This document shows, piece by piece, positions 14,681-28,482 of a DNA stretch of 64,000 nucleotides. This DNA is from Callipepla californica brunnescens (lineage: Eukaryota; Chordata; Aves; Galliformes; Odontophoridae). Made by a program: the position numbers and the translations under genes. Position 1 is the stretch's first letter, and each line of letters starts with the position of its first letter. The stretch lies in contig JALIRH010000023.1 of assembly GCA_023055505.1 (NCBI GenBank), positions 10,722,271-10,786,270 of the forward strand, in the 5' to 3' direction. The notes beneath the pieces were generated by a model. That model was not told the DNA's origin. It searched no databases and saw only the letters and a program-made list of their open reading frames with translations.

Positions 14681-17154
14681 TTAATGTGCTTCTCCTTTAT
14701 TCAGGAAGTGTCTAATGGCATTTGGGGGAGGGGAAACTCATTAGCTTCCTTCCTGAGCACTATAATTTTTATTTCCTGTTGTAACAGTGGCCTGAGCCAA
14801 AACTAACAACGTAGAAGTAGGGGGGAGGGTTGCCTGCAGAAAACATTTTCCTGTGTGCAGCAAGATGTTGCTTACAGGAAATTTTTGAGGCAAACAAGCA
14901 GCTTGAAAGCATCTTTTGAGCACAATATTTGAGAGGGATTTTGCACTTGATGTTCTGTGTTGCAATTTACTTTTGGTTAGGAGGATAAAGGTGAATCAGA
15001 GCTGTACCGAGCAGACCATCTTCCCTCCCCTTCCTGTCCCTTAGACACAGAAGGTCGTGCCATCTTTCCTTCCCCTTGTCTGACCTGTGAAGGCAGCCTG
15101 TCACCCCACGTGAACCTCCCTCCTGGCTGTCCCCAGGTGCAGTCCATGGCTATATAGAAGATTCATTGTGTATATATTTAAACTCTGATCTTGTCATCTC
15201 TTTACACAGTTACTATGTTTTGAACTTCTTTTCACTCTGGAAATCTCAAGTTTTGTTCTACCTATCACTAGACATTCACAGACTTGAAATACTTGAATGT
15301 TGCTGCATCAGTTGAGTGGAGCAGTAGCATGCTGTATGCCTCAAACATGTCAGCATGAAACCAGCACCAAGCCGAGCTCGCCTAGAGAAAGAACAAAGCT
15401 ATGCATTATCTTTCTGCTATCTCGACTTCGCACTTTCTTGAATTTCAAGACTGAGAGGGTAACATGTTAATAAGGTAGCAGAAGCAATAGATACTCCTTG
15501 ACACTCAAAACTTTAGTATTTTTTGGAACCACTTATTACTGCTTGTTTTGTATGTTCATCTCTCCTGACATTTTTTGATGCCCGTTCAAATATGTGATAT
15601 TGTCCTGGTTCATACCTCAGAGCTGATAAAAAAGTGCTAATAGCTTGGTGGAAATAAGAAAAAGGTAGTAATGGCAGTATTTGTGCTTACCAACTCTGTG
15701 CTCCCTTTTCCTTCTGCTCTGTGTGATATGGGCAGTTTTGAGGGTGAAGGTAGTGCTTTTCTTCACTGTTTTAAAAGAAGTGGTGTACTGAGCGGTTAGG
15801 AAATAAAAATAAAGCCTTTATTGCATCTGATTTTGATTAACAGAATACAAGAATAGTGATCACAAAAAACGAGGAAGCAGACTGAAAAGTCAGAGGAGTC
15901 CCACTGCAGACGCAGCAGTTTGCAGTTTGAGTTCCCTGGCTGATGTCACAGCAGAAGCAGACATCAGTGCCATATATTACTGTGAAGAGCTATTCACAGG
16001 GAATTTTAAAACATGGTAGCTCATGAGCTACAGTGGATAAAGGTCTCCAGGCACACAGGTTAGTAGCTTTACCTTTGCCAAGTTAATTTGTCAAAGAACT
16101 GCTTTAACAGTCACGGAAATCTTTATCTTTTTCCTTTCACCCACTGTCGCTAGATGGGCTAGTAGAGTGTATTAAGCAGTTAAATGAGGTTCTTCTGTGA
16201 AACTTAATCATCCCCCATAACCTTACACTGCTGGGTTTTGTCAGCTTTGGTACATGACTGTCCCTTCAGTGGGAGCTGAGCAATACCAAGGGAGAACCTC
16301 TGTCCACAGGCACCTGCTGGTTTGTGAGCTGGGAGCCACGTTTCCTGGGCAGCAAGAGGCCTGGAGTAGTTTCTAGGGATCTAAAAACTTAGGAGTGGAA
16401 GCAAAGGAGGAGTGATAGATGAGCTGTAAACCTCCCAGTCTTGGCTGTCGCTTGGGAAATCCCAATAAATGTTGCATTTCCCTCATTCTGGTAAACAAAA
16501 TATCACTCAGATGTGAGCCTGATATCTGGCCACTTAGCTGCTGTCTTCTGTAAGTGGGTCTTATTTTGTCAAGTTACCCCAGTTTAAGATTCAAAGGAGA
16601 AGAGTGTCAGCTCTCCAAGAGCTGTATAATTTCCCATTGAAAAGCCTGTATCACCATTACCAGCTTCCCCAGTATAATACAGGCTATTTACCTGATAGGA
16701 GGACGCACAGGGAGATTGTTGGTTTGCAATTTGCAGTTTGTGTTATGCCCTGGTAGCGCAGCACTTTGGAACCAGATAGCTCTCTATAATTAACCAACCC
16801 AGCTTGTAAATTTTTATGTTTGCTCTATCAGAATGAGGAGAAATGGTATCATAGGAGGATATACTGTGGACAGGAGGATGGGAAGGAAAATAGCTCTGAC
16901 TGTTGTAGTTTAGGTGTATAGGATATGAAATGTGATTCAGTTTTGTGGGTTTTTTTTCTTTTTTCTTTGAGTTGTGAGTGGCAGGCTGAGTTTTGTTTGT
17001 TGTTTTCTTTTGAATCAGTGAGACAGCATGAAGAAAAGGCTACAGTAATGCTTTTGTTTTGTTGTTTTGTTGCTTAAAGCATAAATAAACCAGGGAAGAG
17101 CAGAGTAGTAATAAACCAATCACCACTTCTATGCTGGGAAAGGGAGGAACTGCC

Positions 17155-17285
17155 ATCGTTTGAAGTTCTTAAAGAGGCATGCAGATGTGTTGCATAGAGA
17201 CATAGCTTAGTGATGGATTTACAGAGTTAGGAGATGGTTGGACTTGATTATGTTATGGGCCCTTCCAAATTAAATGATTCTGAAA
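17155..17285 (+). mobile_element. CR1 LINE 3'-end fragment (+), decayed
   Basis: The right half reads GATGGTTGGACTTGATTATG followed by a degraded TCTTTTCCAACCTAAATGATTCT, which is the canonical 3' end of avian CR1. The left half (CATAGAGACATAGCTTAGTG and onward) matches the upstream part of the CR1 3' UTR (GGACATGGTTTAGTG). Only the 3' terminus remains, as is usual for 5'-truncated CR1 copies, and divergence is high. It ends near the ATTCTG tail word at about 17278. Confidence 0.75.
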
Positions 17286-17937
17286 AATCTGCATGATTGA
17301 TAATCTTCAGGATAATCTAATTATCTACATAAAAATTAAGATTAAAAAATAAATACATTAACGAGCTTTAGTGGATAGTTACTTAGACACTTCTGTTCTC
17401 GTTATTCCAGCTATGGATTTTTGGTCACCATAGGGTGTAAAATAATCGGTTCCCCAAGGAGAAGTAACCCAAAGGGTTACTCAGGTTCCAGTCACTCCAT
17501 GGTGGCTCACATATGGCTGAAGGCAGGGCTCCCACCCGTGCAGATCTTTTTTCCTGCTCTTGTCTTGAGGAACCCCATGGCTGTGCCCAGCAGAAACAAT
17601 TCATTTTCTCACGTTAACACCTCACTTCTTTCGCAGAGGCTTTAATCTGTTTATCTCTAGCAACTCATTTGTGTTAAACTTTAGGGACACTGCAGTTTTG
17701 CCTGGTGATTTTTGGTAGGGTATTAGAAGAGCCACTGGGATGAACATATTGAAAGCACCAGTTGCTTGTGATGCTGTGCCAATCTTACGTTTTGCATATA
17801 AGAAATGAAGCTTCTTGGAGGACAGTAGATAAAAATGAATTGATTATCTTGTTTTTCCTCAGTAATTTTAGTTCCAAATACTACTTACTGAGTTTGAATT
17901 TCATAAAGGATTTTATTTTATTTTGTTTTATTTTATT

Positions 17938-17962
17938 TGTGTGTGTGTTTGTGTGTGTGTGT
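17938..17962 (+). repeat. (TG)n microsatellite, interrupted
   Basis: About 25 nt of alternating TG/GT with one TTT interruption, followed by a T/A-rich run. It may be polymorphic in length. Confidence 0.85.
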
Positions 17963-18342
17963 TTTAATTTTTTTTTTAATATATGTCTGAGCCACATGCA
18001 TCATTCCAGATGGTGAGATGCAGTCTGTGTGTTTCAAATACTGAAGTGTCCAAAGCTTTGCAGAGCCAGGTCTGCAGAGAACCGAACCCCCTCCCTGTGC
18101 TGTCCTTTGAGCATGGCAGTGAAACCTCTTGAATTCTAGTTCCTCGTGGGGCTGCATGTCAGAATCACTGTGGCTGTTAGACTGTCCAGAGTAATTTCCT
18201 GATGGCAAACAATTACCAGCAAAAAAATGTTAAACCTTCATAGGCACAGTACTTCTGTCAATCAAAGGTGGTAAAACCTAGTGCTGAAAAATTTACATTT
18301 ATCCAAAGGTGGATTTTCAGATAACATGAGAGAAATCAGATA

Positions 18343-18423
18343 GTTTATTGGCTAGCTTTTTGTGAGTTCAGTATTAGTCATGAGTTTATAGGCTAGCTTT
18401 TTCTGAGTTCAGTATTAATCATG
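18343..18423 (+). repeat. 41-bp tandem duplication, two copies
   Basis: Copy 1 (about 18343-18382) and copy 2 (about 18384-18423) share GGCTAGCTTTTT, GAGTTCAGTATTA and TCATG in order, with a period of 41 bp and only a few substitutions. It is a local tandem duplication inside the intron, with no coding capacity. Confidence 0.9.
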
Positions 18424-18670
18424 TTTTTTATTCAAATTTGAAAGATTTTTCTAGCTATTTTTCAAAGTCATGTTAGAGACAGCTCTCTCACAGATCTTAC
18501 TTAGTAGACTCGCTTTTATTCTAAATGTTGTGCACCATTCATTGCATCATTTCATGCCTTGCTTCAGTTACGCAGAAACGCTTGAAAACAGAGAATTTTC
18601 AGACAGGTTTAACTTTGGTCTTGAAAAGACAGTCTCATTGGACATCCTTGGTAGCTGATGAAGAAATATA

Positions 18671-18690
18671 ACTCCAGCAGGTGGCTCAAA
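18671..18690 (+). promoter_or_regulatory. CTCF-like motif, + orientation (weak)
   Basis: CCAGCAGGTGGCT at 18674-18686 fits 12 of 13 positions of the CTCF core CCASYAGRKGGCR. The flanks do not add support. Occupancy cannot be judged from sequence. Confidence 0.3.
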
Positions 18691-21391
18691 GCAGCTTGTT
18701 CCCTGTGCTGGCAGGAGAGTGTGCTTCACTAGGTTTGTTAGTCTTGTACAGCGGGGAAGTATTTGTTAACACCTTGTTTTCTGTTACATATATTTTGAGA
18801 TATTTGAGCATATACCATTAATTTTCAGATTATTTTTTTTAAATCCTTGAACTGATGTTTCTCCTTGTGAAATTAATTTCATGAAGTTTAGGAAACTGCT
18901 TCGCTTAAGAAAAAGAGAGAAGTCTCTTTCAAAGAGTAATAAGATTGCACAGTTTTTGTTTTGTTTTAGATTCCAGTCTCTTGTTGCCTTAAAAAAATAC
19001 CATGTTTATCATGGAATTAAGCACTTGTTTTTCAGCACCTGTATATATTAAAAATACCAGTGATTTTTAAGTCACTGTGTTGCTGTACAACATACCAGAA
19101 ACTCTGTCAAGAGTGGAGACGATGTTCAAAAGCCTTCTTCAGTCAATTTCAGTCAATGAAAATTTGCTGTCAAATTATCTGTGAAGTCAGGCTTTTTTTC
19201 TTGTTGTACTAGAGTAACGACATTTACAATGCAGCCTTGAAATGGCAGGGATATGTCTGTAGTTAGTATTTCAGTAATAGTTATTAATGGTTATTATAGT
19301 TTCATGACAATAAGACCCAGGCAAGAACACCTGAATATATAATTTCTTGAGGAAAACAGCATTTTCATGGTGATGTAAATTCTGCATTTCAGCTCACCTT
19401 GATTAATAGTGATTCGTTTTCACTCTGAATGCTTTCCCTCTCAGCCAGCTACCTACACCAGCACAACTCCCATTTGGATAGGCAGGGGATTACTGGATTT
19501 GTTAGCTTTCTGGTGAAGTTGTCACAAAATGCTGGGATTGCTGAATCACTCACAGGTGACCTAAAGATTGCCTCAATCCTTTCTGCCTTGCATTTAATAT
19601 TACTCGGACTGACGATATATTTTAAAACACACTAACTCACATCATGTTTGTTCATTTGTTTCATAATTTGAGAAAAGAGAGATGCTGAGAAGGTTTTATT
19701 TATTATTAATGATGATAAAATGGGAAAGTACTTGTGTGCAGGACGTTGTCGTGAGAACGGGAAAACAATAGTGAACCAGTGTTAAAATCTTTGGAAAGCA
19801 AAATAGGATTAAGAATTGGATTAATTAAGTGATTTAAATACCCTATATCGAACAGCATAATTACTAGAGGAAGGCAGGATGTGAGACATGCCTGTCATAC
19901 CAGCCTAACTACTACAGTTCTACCAACTGTGAGTTTTCTGTAGAGCATCAACAGAGAGTAAAAGGGAGAAATGTTTGGAGCAGGAAGCGGAAAATCAGCA
20001 GCATTCAGCCAACTTTTGTGCAGAATGCTATGTAGGGAACACAGGGATGGTTAATTTGAGCATTACTCATACTCAGTGGAGGACTGAGTGGGATATTTCT
20101 AAAAGTTAGCTTTAGGTACCCGTTGATGTGATTGAAGAGGGTGCTCTATGACTGCCCACCACTTAAAATTATTTGGAATAATAGCTTCAAGAGCTAGCCA
20201 TGTTCAATCATGAATTTTGAAAACATGCAGCAATGGTTGTCTTTTTTGCAGTCAAATTATTATGACCACAAAAGTCACGAGAAAACACTTCAGAAAAAAA
20301 AAAAAAAGACAATCCATGCAGTTTTATATTTCACAATGTTAAATATGTAAGTAATGCATTGAATACCTACAGATGCATTTGGTGGAGTGCAGACCTGGCA
20401 TCACCATGACCAAACTTAAACCAGATCCTCTAATCTGTTTCACATCATCTGCTGCTTGAGTGACACATCTTGGCGCAGCACATGAGCTGAAACAAACGCC
20501 CTTACTTCAGCAGAAAACTGTCTGAAAACATCATTTAACATATTACTCCAATTTGTTCGCATCTTTATAGATAAATGGGAAAAGCCAAGTATCTAATTTT
20601 TAATTCTGTTAGTTTTTTAGAGAGTATACAAAAATTTGGCAGTCCTTCTCTTTCACTATCTAAACATGCATATTATTTTTTGAATAGTGAACATTCTGTT
20701 GAGGCCATTAATGTCCTAACTTGTACATGTAATAATGATTTTAGTAACTTCCAGCAAATAGTAAACGCCCATTTCAAAATAAATTTTCTTTATAACCATA
20801 CTTCAGAGAATCTGTGCCTAGAAACTGTTACAAATAATCGATAATCCTAGAAGACGTAGCTAGGAGACAGGATTGTTATGTTGCCTTTGAACAGGAGTTC
20901 AAAATGCTTTTATCATTGATAGCAAATATATCCTTAAATTCTTTCTGTTATCCTTAGAATACCTAGTATACTTCCAAACTAATATGTAGTTTTCAGTTCT
21001 GTAATAGAATTTCACTATCTCAGCTAAGTAGAGTGAAAATCCGGGATTTGACATAGAGATGCAGTAAAACAAACTGTAATCCTACTTAAGATACAGGGAT
21101 GCCATACTCATACAGAGGTTATTTGGGTGGAGGTTACTCTGTGGGGAGAGAACTGTCTTTTAGGCAGATTGTACTTCCCAGGTACCCCACCTTAGTGAGG
21201 GTCGGACAAATCAAGCTGAGGTAGACCCAGTATTTTCCCCGCAGCAGATCAAATGTGGATTATTATTTTTTTTTTTTCTGACAAATGCACATGACTTGAC
21301 GATTAGTAGAATTATTTCTATAGTACATTATCCATTCTTTTTCACTGTTAATAGTGTGTAAGATGGAGCAAACAGAAATAGAGTTCCAGAG

Positions 21392-21417
21392 CCTTATAAG
21401 TCCAGAGACTTATAAGG
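21392..21417. repeat. Perfect inverted repeat, 10-bp arms, 6-nt spacer
   Basis: CCTTATAAGT (21392-21401) and ACTTATAAGG (21408-21417) are exact reverse complements separated by CCAGAG. The spacer ends C-G can pair, which extends the stem to 11 bp. Confidence 0.8.
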
Positions 21418-23977
21418 AGGTGCAATTTGAAGGAAAAAAAAAAAAAGAGCAGTTGTGAGGAGTGGCATTATGATCCTTTACAGTGACACTTCTTACTTTA
21501 CTACTGTTACCAGAAATTAAGCATTTTAGACAAAAATGTATCTGTGAAACATCAACAATCAGGACTTGTGATGCAGATCTTTCAAATGACTTGCACCTAG
21601 TAGTTGTTTATCTGACAAGAAAAAACGTCCTCAATTTCCACCATTCCCTAAATTTGTGATCTTGAATAAGTAGTACTAGATTTTTATTATCTTTTGTCCT
21701 CAGCGTAAAACAAACCATCTTTTAAGTGCTCTTATGAAGACAACAGATTTACATCCAAAATCCTCACTAAAATGTATTATGCACTTTCTGCTTGTCTGTT
21801 TCTATTCACTTAATTACTTCTTTTTGTTTGCATAAAGCTGGAGAATGCATGAAATTCTGTGAGTTAAAGATATTCTTTAAGATAATAACTAGTAAGCAGG
21901 TAATAAGTAGTTAGATTTTGGATATGTTATTCATATCCGCACTTCTTGTGAGACAGCAGCTAGAATGCTGGGCTCAACTTGCAAAAAATGTTGGGATTAA
22001 GAGGGTATGAGAAAGTGACAAAACTTGGAAGTTGGCTTTTGGATTATTTTGCTGCTCATTCTGCTCTTTTAATGCGTCAGAGACTGGTCACAGATGAACC
22101 TGTTGGCCCTGTCATGTTATTTATGTGGCCCTGTTTATTTACAGTTCTTTTAATATGGATTAAGAGAATTAGTAAGCAGTACTGATTTCCGAAGACATTT
22201 GACTTTCACATGAGCTTGACTTTCACATCAACTGGCTATCAAAGTCTTAGTAGCGGTGTGGGCTTTCAACATTGACTTCAATGAGATTTCTGCCAAAAAT
22301 CAAGCATTTTCAACTTTCCCTCCCAATAGTAGGCTGTGATCACCATGCTTAAAACTTCATACCAGCAGCAGCTGTCACTTCCTTGCACATGCCTGCCTCT
22401 GAGGAGGCACTTGCACAAAGTGCAAGAAGATGCAGCCAAGGTGTTGGGTCATGAGCCTGCAGCCTGTGTAGGAGCTAGGAACTGCCTGCGCTGTAATCTC
22501 ACAAAGCCAGCTGTCAAACAGGAGACAGGTCACATTTTGAGACTGCAGCACTCGTTGTAAGAGTTTCTGTTTGCTGTTCACTTGTGTAAATTACTTGTGT
22601 GTTAGTGTCCCATAAGCGTAACAAAATTAGCCTGAAATGGTGTTATTGTAGTGGAATTTGTTGTACTGTATTTTCCATGGTGGAATGTTTTTACCTGGCA
22701 GCTGTGTTTTGGTTGCTTATACACCATATTTAAGAAATCATATTAATATTCTTATCATTTATCTAAATTCATTTACATTACAAAGTAATTTTTAAGTAAA
22801 ATAAAAATCAGTTTACTGATTGCAATATCAAAATGGTCCTAAACACCAAGTGTTCATTTTATCTATGTTTGAAAACTCTATCCTGAGCAGTGAATGACAT
22901 CATTCTTACATTAAGGTTTACATGAATTGTAAAATGATTCTTCATACATTATAGAACCAGTTCTCCGTCTGTGTGGATTTCCTATGAAAATATCACAATA
23001 TATGAATACAAAATCTGAATTCCAGAAAAACTGTTATAAATGCTATTATTTATGAAGATCTTGCCAAAATTCTCATGACCCAGCTGTGTCTGAAGCTGGA
23101 TCCAGAAGAGTAAGTTTGTCAGTCCTTGCAGTAATACAGAGTACAGAGCAGCCTTTTTCTGATTCAAATTCAAAACCACATATGAAATTCTGTTGTAATT
23201 TCAAGTTGTCATTGAAGTATTATAATTTCTGCAAAAGGAATATGAAAAATAGGAGTTCCTATGCTGTATTTTCAGCAAGTGCTACCTAGACCTAACAGTT
23301 CTGAGAGACAGCATAAACATAGTATCTTTTTGGTTTCTGCTGTTTTTTCTTGATTTTGGCTTCAGAAAAATGATGCATGTATCATGCAACTTCAGTAATA
23401 GAATTTGAAGCCAGTTCAGCAACTGAGTGTTTCTTCTCGAGTCTGTTTGCTTTGTAGGACTTGTGAAGGCAAATTAGAAGTTATTCTTTCTGAATCGCCT
23501 CAGATACATTGCTACAAGATTTTACCAATGTGAAAGATGTTACATGTACATTCTTACACTTCTAGGGTTCACTTTCATGTGTGCAGTGTGTGCTGCCTTC
23601 ACCACTACATTCAGTGCATCAGACTGTACAGCCAAAATGTGTTGATGCTCTAGGTAGGTTGTGCTCTTCCAGAGACCACTACTTTAACCTATTACTGGGG
23701 AGCTAAGAGCCATTTTACAGAGCCTTTCTAACTATCTGTGCAGATCAGGGGATAGTGGGGAGGAAGCTTGGATAATGAGGGAATTGGGTGACCACAGATC
23801 TTCCTCACATAAACTTCTAACACAATTGTTAGCCTCCTTGTGGAAACATTTTGTGAGATATAGTGCTACATTAATATAACGAACTTATTTGTGACTTAGT
23901 TTTTTTTTTATTTACTTTGTGATTTCTTTGTTAGTAAACACTATTCTAAACCATGGCTGTTAAAATCTACTTACGAG

Positions 23978-23995
23978 ACACAGTTTAAACTGTGT
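23978..23995. repeat. 18-bp perfect palindrome
   Basis: ACACAGTTTAAACTGTGT is its own reverse complement, with no spacer. One such site in 64 kb of AT-rich DNA is close to chance expectation. Confidence 0.7.
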
Positions 23996-24818
23996 TTATG
24001 TTATAGTCTGTTCTTACGTTGTCCAGGGTTGCATGAATATAGCAGTAAATGTCCACAGTAACTTTCATTCAGGTACACCATTTTAGTTAATAACAGTGAG
24101 AAGATGGCATAAATTCAGTATACTAGATATATGAGCATATAAAATTTTCAGTTTTTTAAGGAAGTTAAATCATATAGAAACATTAGACCAGCTTGCTGTT
24201 CCTATTTCATCTTTTTTGCAAGTAGAGAAAGAGAATTACAAATATTTATGATGACAAACTAATGGAAGCGTAAATGATAAGCAACCTGTAAAACATACAA
24301 AAGAAAGACATCATTTTACTGTGGGACTGTGGAAGAAGAACTGAATGATGCATCATAATAGAACAAATAAGAATATCTCAGTGGAGCTGTTGCAGGTTTC
24401 ATCCACCTGGTATAAGTTTCTGAAATGTTCATCATATGGTGTAAAGTAGAAAATGTGATATAGCTAAAGCACTCAAAGTGCCATATTTCTGGTTTTGTCA
24501 AGTGTGTCAGGGAAAAGCATCCCAAACAGACAAACACAGAAACAAAAACAAACCTCAGTATTACGTAATACTAAGAAAAACCCCACTGTAATTTGTCGAA
24601 CACAAAAGACCGCATTGTGAAAGAATGCTTATACCTACAGAAGTTGTAAAATTATTTATCAGTACTTTGTCAGTAGATCTGAACTACGGGCATGTCCACT
24701 GAAAAGGTCTGTCCTTCTGTCCTCCTCCCTGCCAGGTCAGAAATACAGAGGAAAGGTGGTTTTACACAAGGGTCTGTAAACTACACAGCAGGGAATCTCA
24801 GATGGTTCAGGCCAATTA

Positions 24819-25237
24819 GGATCTCAGAATGGTTTGGGTTGGGTGGGACTTTTGAGATCACCTAGTTCTGACCCCCCTGCTGTAGGCAGGATCACCTTCC
24901 TCTAGACCAGGTTGCTCACGGCCTCATCCTACCCTTTTCCATTTTAAAGCCATTTCCTCTTGTCCTGTCAGTACATGCCCTTAGTTAAAGTCCCTCCCCA
25001 GCTTTCCTGTAGGCACTGGAAGGCCGCTGTAAGGTCTCCTCAGAGCCTTCCCTACTCCAGCCTGAGGAGCCCCAGCTGTCTCAGCCTGTCCTCATAGGGA
25101 GGTGCTCCAGCCCTCTGATCGGCTTTGTGGCCTTCCTCTGGACACACTCCAACAGCTCCATTTCCTTCTTGTGTTGATTGCCCCAGAACTGAATGCAGTA
25201 TTCAGGTGGGGTCTCATGGGAGCAGTGTAGAGGGGCC
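24819..25237 (-). mobile_element. CR1 LINE fragment (minus strand), with internal deletion
   Basis: Read on the + strand, this is the reverse complement of a CR1 3' region. It begins AATGGTTTGGGTTGGGTGGG, then a CACCTAGTTC word, ACCAGGTTGCTC, GCCATTTCCTCTTGTCCTGT, ACTGGAAGGCCGCTGTAAGG, CAGCCTGTCCTCATAGGGAG, and GTGGGGTCTCATGGGAGCAG. These are hallmark CR1 words in the correct order. It is therefore inserted in minus orientation, truncated at its 5' end near 25237. The usual stretch between the GCCTCATCC block and TTTAAAGCCATTTCC is missing (junction near 24925-24945), an internal deletion. This is the longest and best-preserved mobile element in the window. Confidence 0.95.
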
Positions 25238-28200
25238 TCCCTAAAGCATCGTGGTCCGCAATCAGAAAATAACCAACATCAGTAAATTAATTTAATCTTT
25301 AGTTAACTAGCAAGAAGCAAAGAGCTGGCTGTCTTTTAGTTTGTCTTCTCCAGGAGCCACTAGAACTGAGAGTAATTACACAGATTGCTCTGGATTGCTT
25401 GTGTTATCACCTCCACAAGACCTTGTTTTTCTTTCTCCTCCATCATTCCAAGTAATTCCCCTTTGCCAGCCTCTATGATACTGTGTCACAGTAGCACTGT
25501 TCAGAGCTTTTGGCCACTTCAGCTCTCTAGAATGTGACATCAGTCCTTAAGCAGGGAGCTTTCTGAGGAGGCCACTGAAGCTCTCCAGCATCACTTATGA
25601 GCGTCATCAGGCTCCTTTCTGCATGCCTTCTACATTAGCTAAGGTGTACAAAAAACACCCCCTAAGAAAGGGAATACTTTGGAACCACTCCTCTCAGAAA
25701 GTAATATCTTTCTTTACGACTGCAGATGTAGAAGAAAGACTTAGGTTTCTTCAGTGCTACACTGCTGCTTAGCAGAGAAGAAATTGTTCTGCACTCTTTG
25801 CACTTTTGCTGAAGAGCTGCCTGCTGTTCCCCTAGGTGCATTGAGCAGCATGGATTCCTCCAGTATTGCTGCTTAAACAGATTAAAAAGTAAAAATAAGA
25901 ATATATTTAAAAATAACTATTGATAACTTGCTAAGTGTTATCTTAGGGCAGCTTCTGAATAAAGCCTTGTTAAGAGGTTTAATGACTAACAAAATAAACA
26001 GATGTGATGTTAATTATTTTCCCCCCCAGTTCAGGAATAATCATTATTTTCTTTTCTTTTTCATCTTCTCTCTGTTTAGGAATTTTTACCAGTTTTCTTT
26101 TTTGAAATTAGTTTTGAAGTGTGATAAACAGAGCGAACGCTGTGGGGGCAGACTCCTGTGTCCCTAAAGGAGCATCACATTGTGAGAAGTCATTCTCTCC
26201 TGCTCTTATGAACATCATTTTGCAACCTGTGGAGTCTAGTAGAGGCCTCAGTAGGGAAGAACATCTCAGACCCGTTCTCCATTGGGCATTCCATTAATGC
26301 ATAATGTTATTGAAATAATGTGAGCAGGAGGGTGAAGCTTGGATAGGAAAGATTCTGAAAACTGTTCATGTGTCAGAGGAGGTGCTGTGCTGCACTTTCT
26401 CTGAGTGTTTGCAACTTAAAGAATCTCCTATATCAGACTTTGTACTGTTGATGTGTTTGTCCAGTGATTATAATCTGCTCAAATGCATTATTCTGTAGCA
26501 TCAGCTCCAGTGGGCCTACTGCAGTGCTTCAGAAGGCCAGTAAGGATAGATACACCTAAGATTGCACAGCAACAGTCAGGAATCTGTATGCAAGGGATGA
26601 TATTGAAATAAAATACATCCTTATTTGTGCCCCTTTAGTGGGATGCAAAGATTGCAGGCTTTGTTTGTGATGCTCAGGCTTTTAACATCATTGATTTTCT
26701 CCATCAGTGATGCGACTATCATTTGTCATCTAGAAATAAGGAAGTAAGATCCACCATACTTCACTCAAACTGTTTCTGCACCTATTTGGGATTTTATTCA
26801 ACAAGATTATCAGATGTGTAGGTTAAACAAGTCATTTTGTACATAAAAAAATAAACGACAAAGCTACAAACAGCTTTCTTCTGTTTTCCTTTGGAAATGT
26901 AGATAATATATAAGTTAATAGTGGACAACCACAGGAGCTATGCAAAAGTAAAGAAGGATACGAACATTATTTTGCTTCAGGAGTTATTTCTATTTTATTG
27001 TTGCAGTTTTATCAGTGGGTCTGATTGGCCTACAGGGCCTCCAGCAGAAAAGTATTGTGATTCAAATGTGTTTGCTACCTCTATTCACCTGGCTAGCTTT
27101 CTTTGTCAGTTGCAATCTCAGCACTGATCCTGCTGTCCAGACCTTCACAAAAATACAAGCCTTTAACACAGAGATTTATGGTGAATTAAACTAGACTTCA
27201 GTCATCTCTGATGCCACTACCTTTTAAAGTCTGTACTTAAAAGATGCATTATAGACTTTTGTTTGAAAAGAATATACAGCTTGGATGCTAAGCATGTTGC
27301 TGTTAGAAAAATGATTCTAAAGCACTGTTTAAGCTGCTGAAAAATCTCTGGTAATTAATTAATTATTTCCTTTCCACTTGGTTTAAAAAGGTCAGCTTGT
27401 CTTTGTGCCAGATTTTAGATCTTTCCAGCATTATGCTTTAATTTCCTAGACATAGTGCCAAACATTTGGAAATGCAGTTTCCAGATCTGCGTCTTTTGGA
27501 TATCAAGTGTGAGCATACAATGGAGTGATAAGTTAATAAACATAAGTCATTCATATTCGGTAGGGCAGATACTGTCAGATCATTAGTAAACTGTGAGTGG
27601 CTGTCATTGCTTTGTGTGTGCATGAGTACTTTCACAAATGATTGTAAGCCTTTATAGGTGATTCAGCTTTGTGCCCTAGCAGAAATGTATGGTAGGAAGG
27701 AAGAGTGCTAGAAATTAAAAGTAATTGAGGTTCCAATACATGACAACAGTAACAATTTGGCTCCCCTTTTCATGGCGATCTCCTGCTTGTAAATTGCCAG
27801 AAGCACTATTCTTTACTTGCTTATTCCAGCTGAAGGATTTGTAAAGGTAACTAATTTCATCCTCTGATTCACTTCTTAAAAATGTCTTTTTTTTTTTCCC
27901 AAAAATATAACCTGAATTCATCTAATTTGTCATGGTGTTTATTTTGAGGGTTCACAAAATCATGAGCACTACTATCAGAACTGTGAGCATTCCTTCTTGT
28001 ACTGTTCGTAACACATTCCTGTTTTGAAGCCTGGTATAATTCTGAAAGAGTATTAAAGTCTGCTGAAATTATCTCTATGAAGTGCTTGGAAATTGCGGAT
28101 AAGATGCATAAAATAGTTTCTTTATGCTGCATGTATGTCTGTGCATGTGTGAAGATGTTTATGCACATAAAACAATGACAAAGTGTGCAAGTTACATTTT

Positions 28201-28257
28201 TGTTTGTATATATATTGACACAGATGCAGTATTTTTTTAATTAAGATCTATCTGATT

Positions 28258-28275
28258 GATACATATATATGTATC
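28258..28275. repeat. 18-bp AT-rich perfect palindrome
   Basis: GATACATATATATGTATC is self-complementary. It lies 263 nt upstream of exon A and is probably a chance product of TA-rich sequence. Confidence 0.65.
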
Positions 28276-28442
28276 TGTGCAATCTCTAGCATCCTTCCTC
28301 TCAGCTTACACCTGTCTTATTAGCAATTCATTATGCTTGTATAAAAGAAGGCTAGACACTAAACAATTCTAATTTACCTTCAGATGAAACAATGACAGTG
28401 GCATACTTAGAGAATTATTTTCTGTATTTTGGTCACTGCAGG

Positions 28443-28482
28443 TTTTGTTTTTTTTCTTCTTTTTCTTTTTTTTTTTTCTTTT
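28443..28482 (+). repeat. T-rich tract upstream of exon A
   Basis: About 40 nt of nearly pure T, broken by single G and C bases, lies 55-95 nt upstream of the exon A acceptor. The functional polypyrimidine tract is more likely the nearer TTTATTTTCCCTTTGTTC at 28513-28530. Confidence 0.85.

Noticed and set aside
23978..23995. 18-bp palindrome as a possible binding site
   Set aside because: Frequency close to chance in AT-rich DNA and no known factor recognised.
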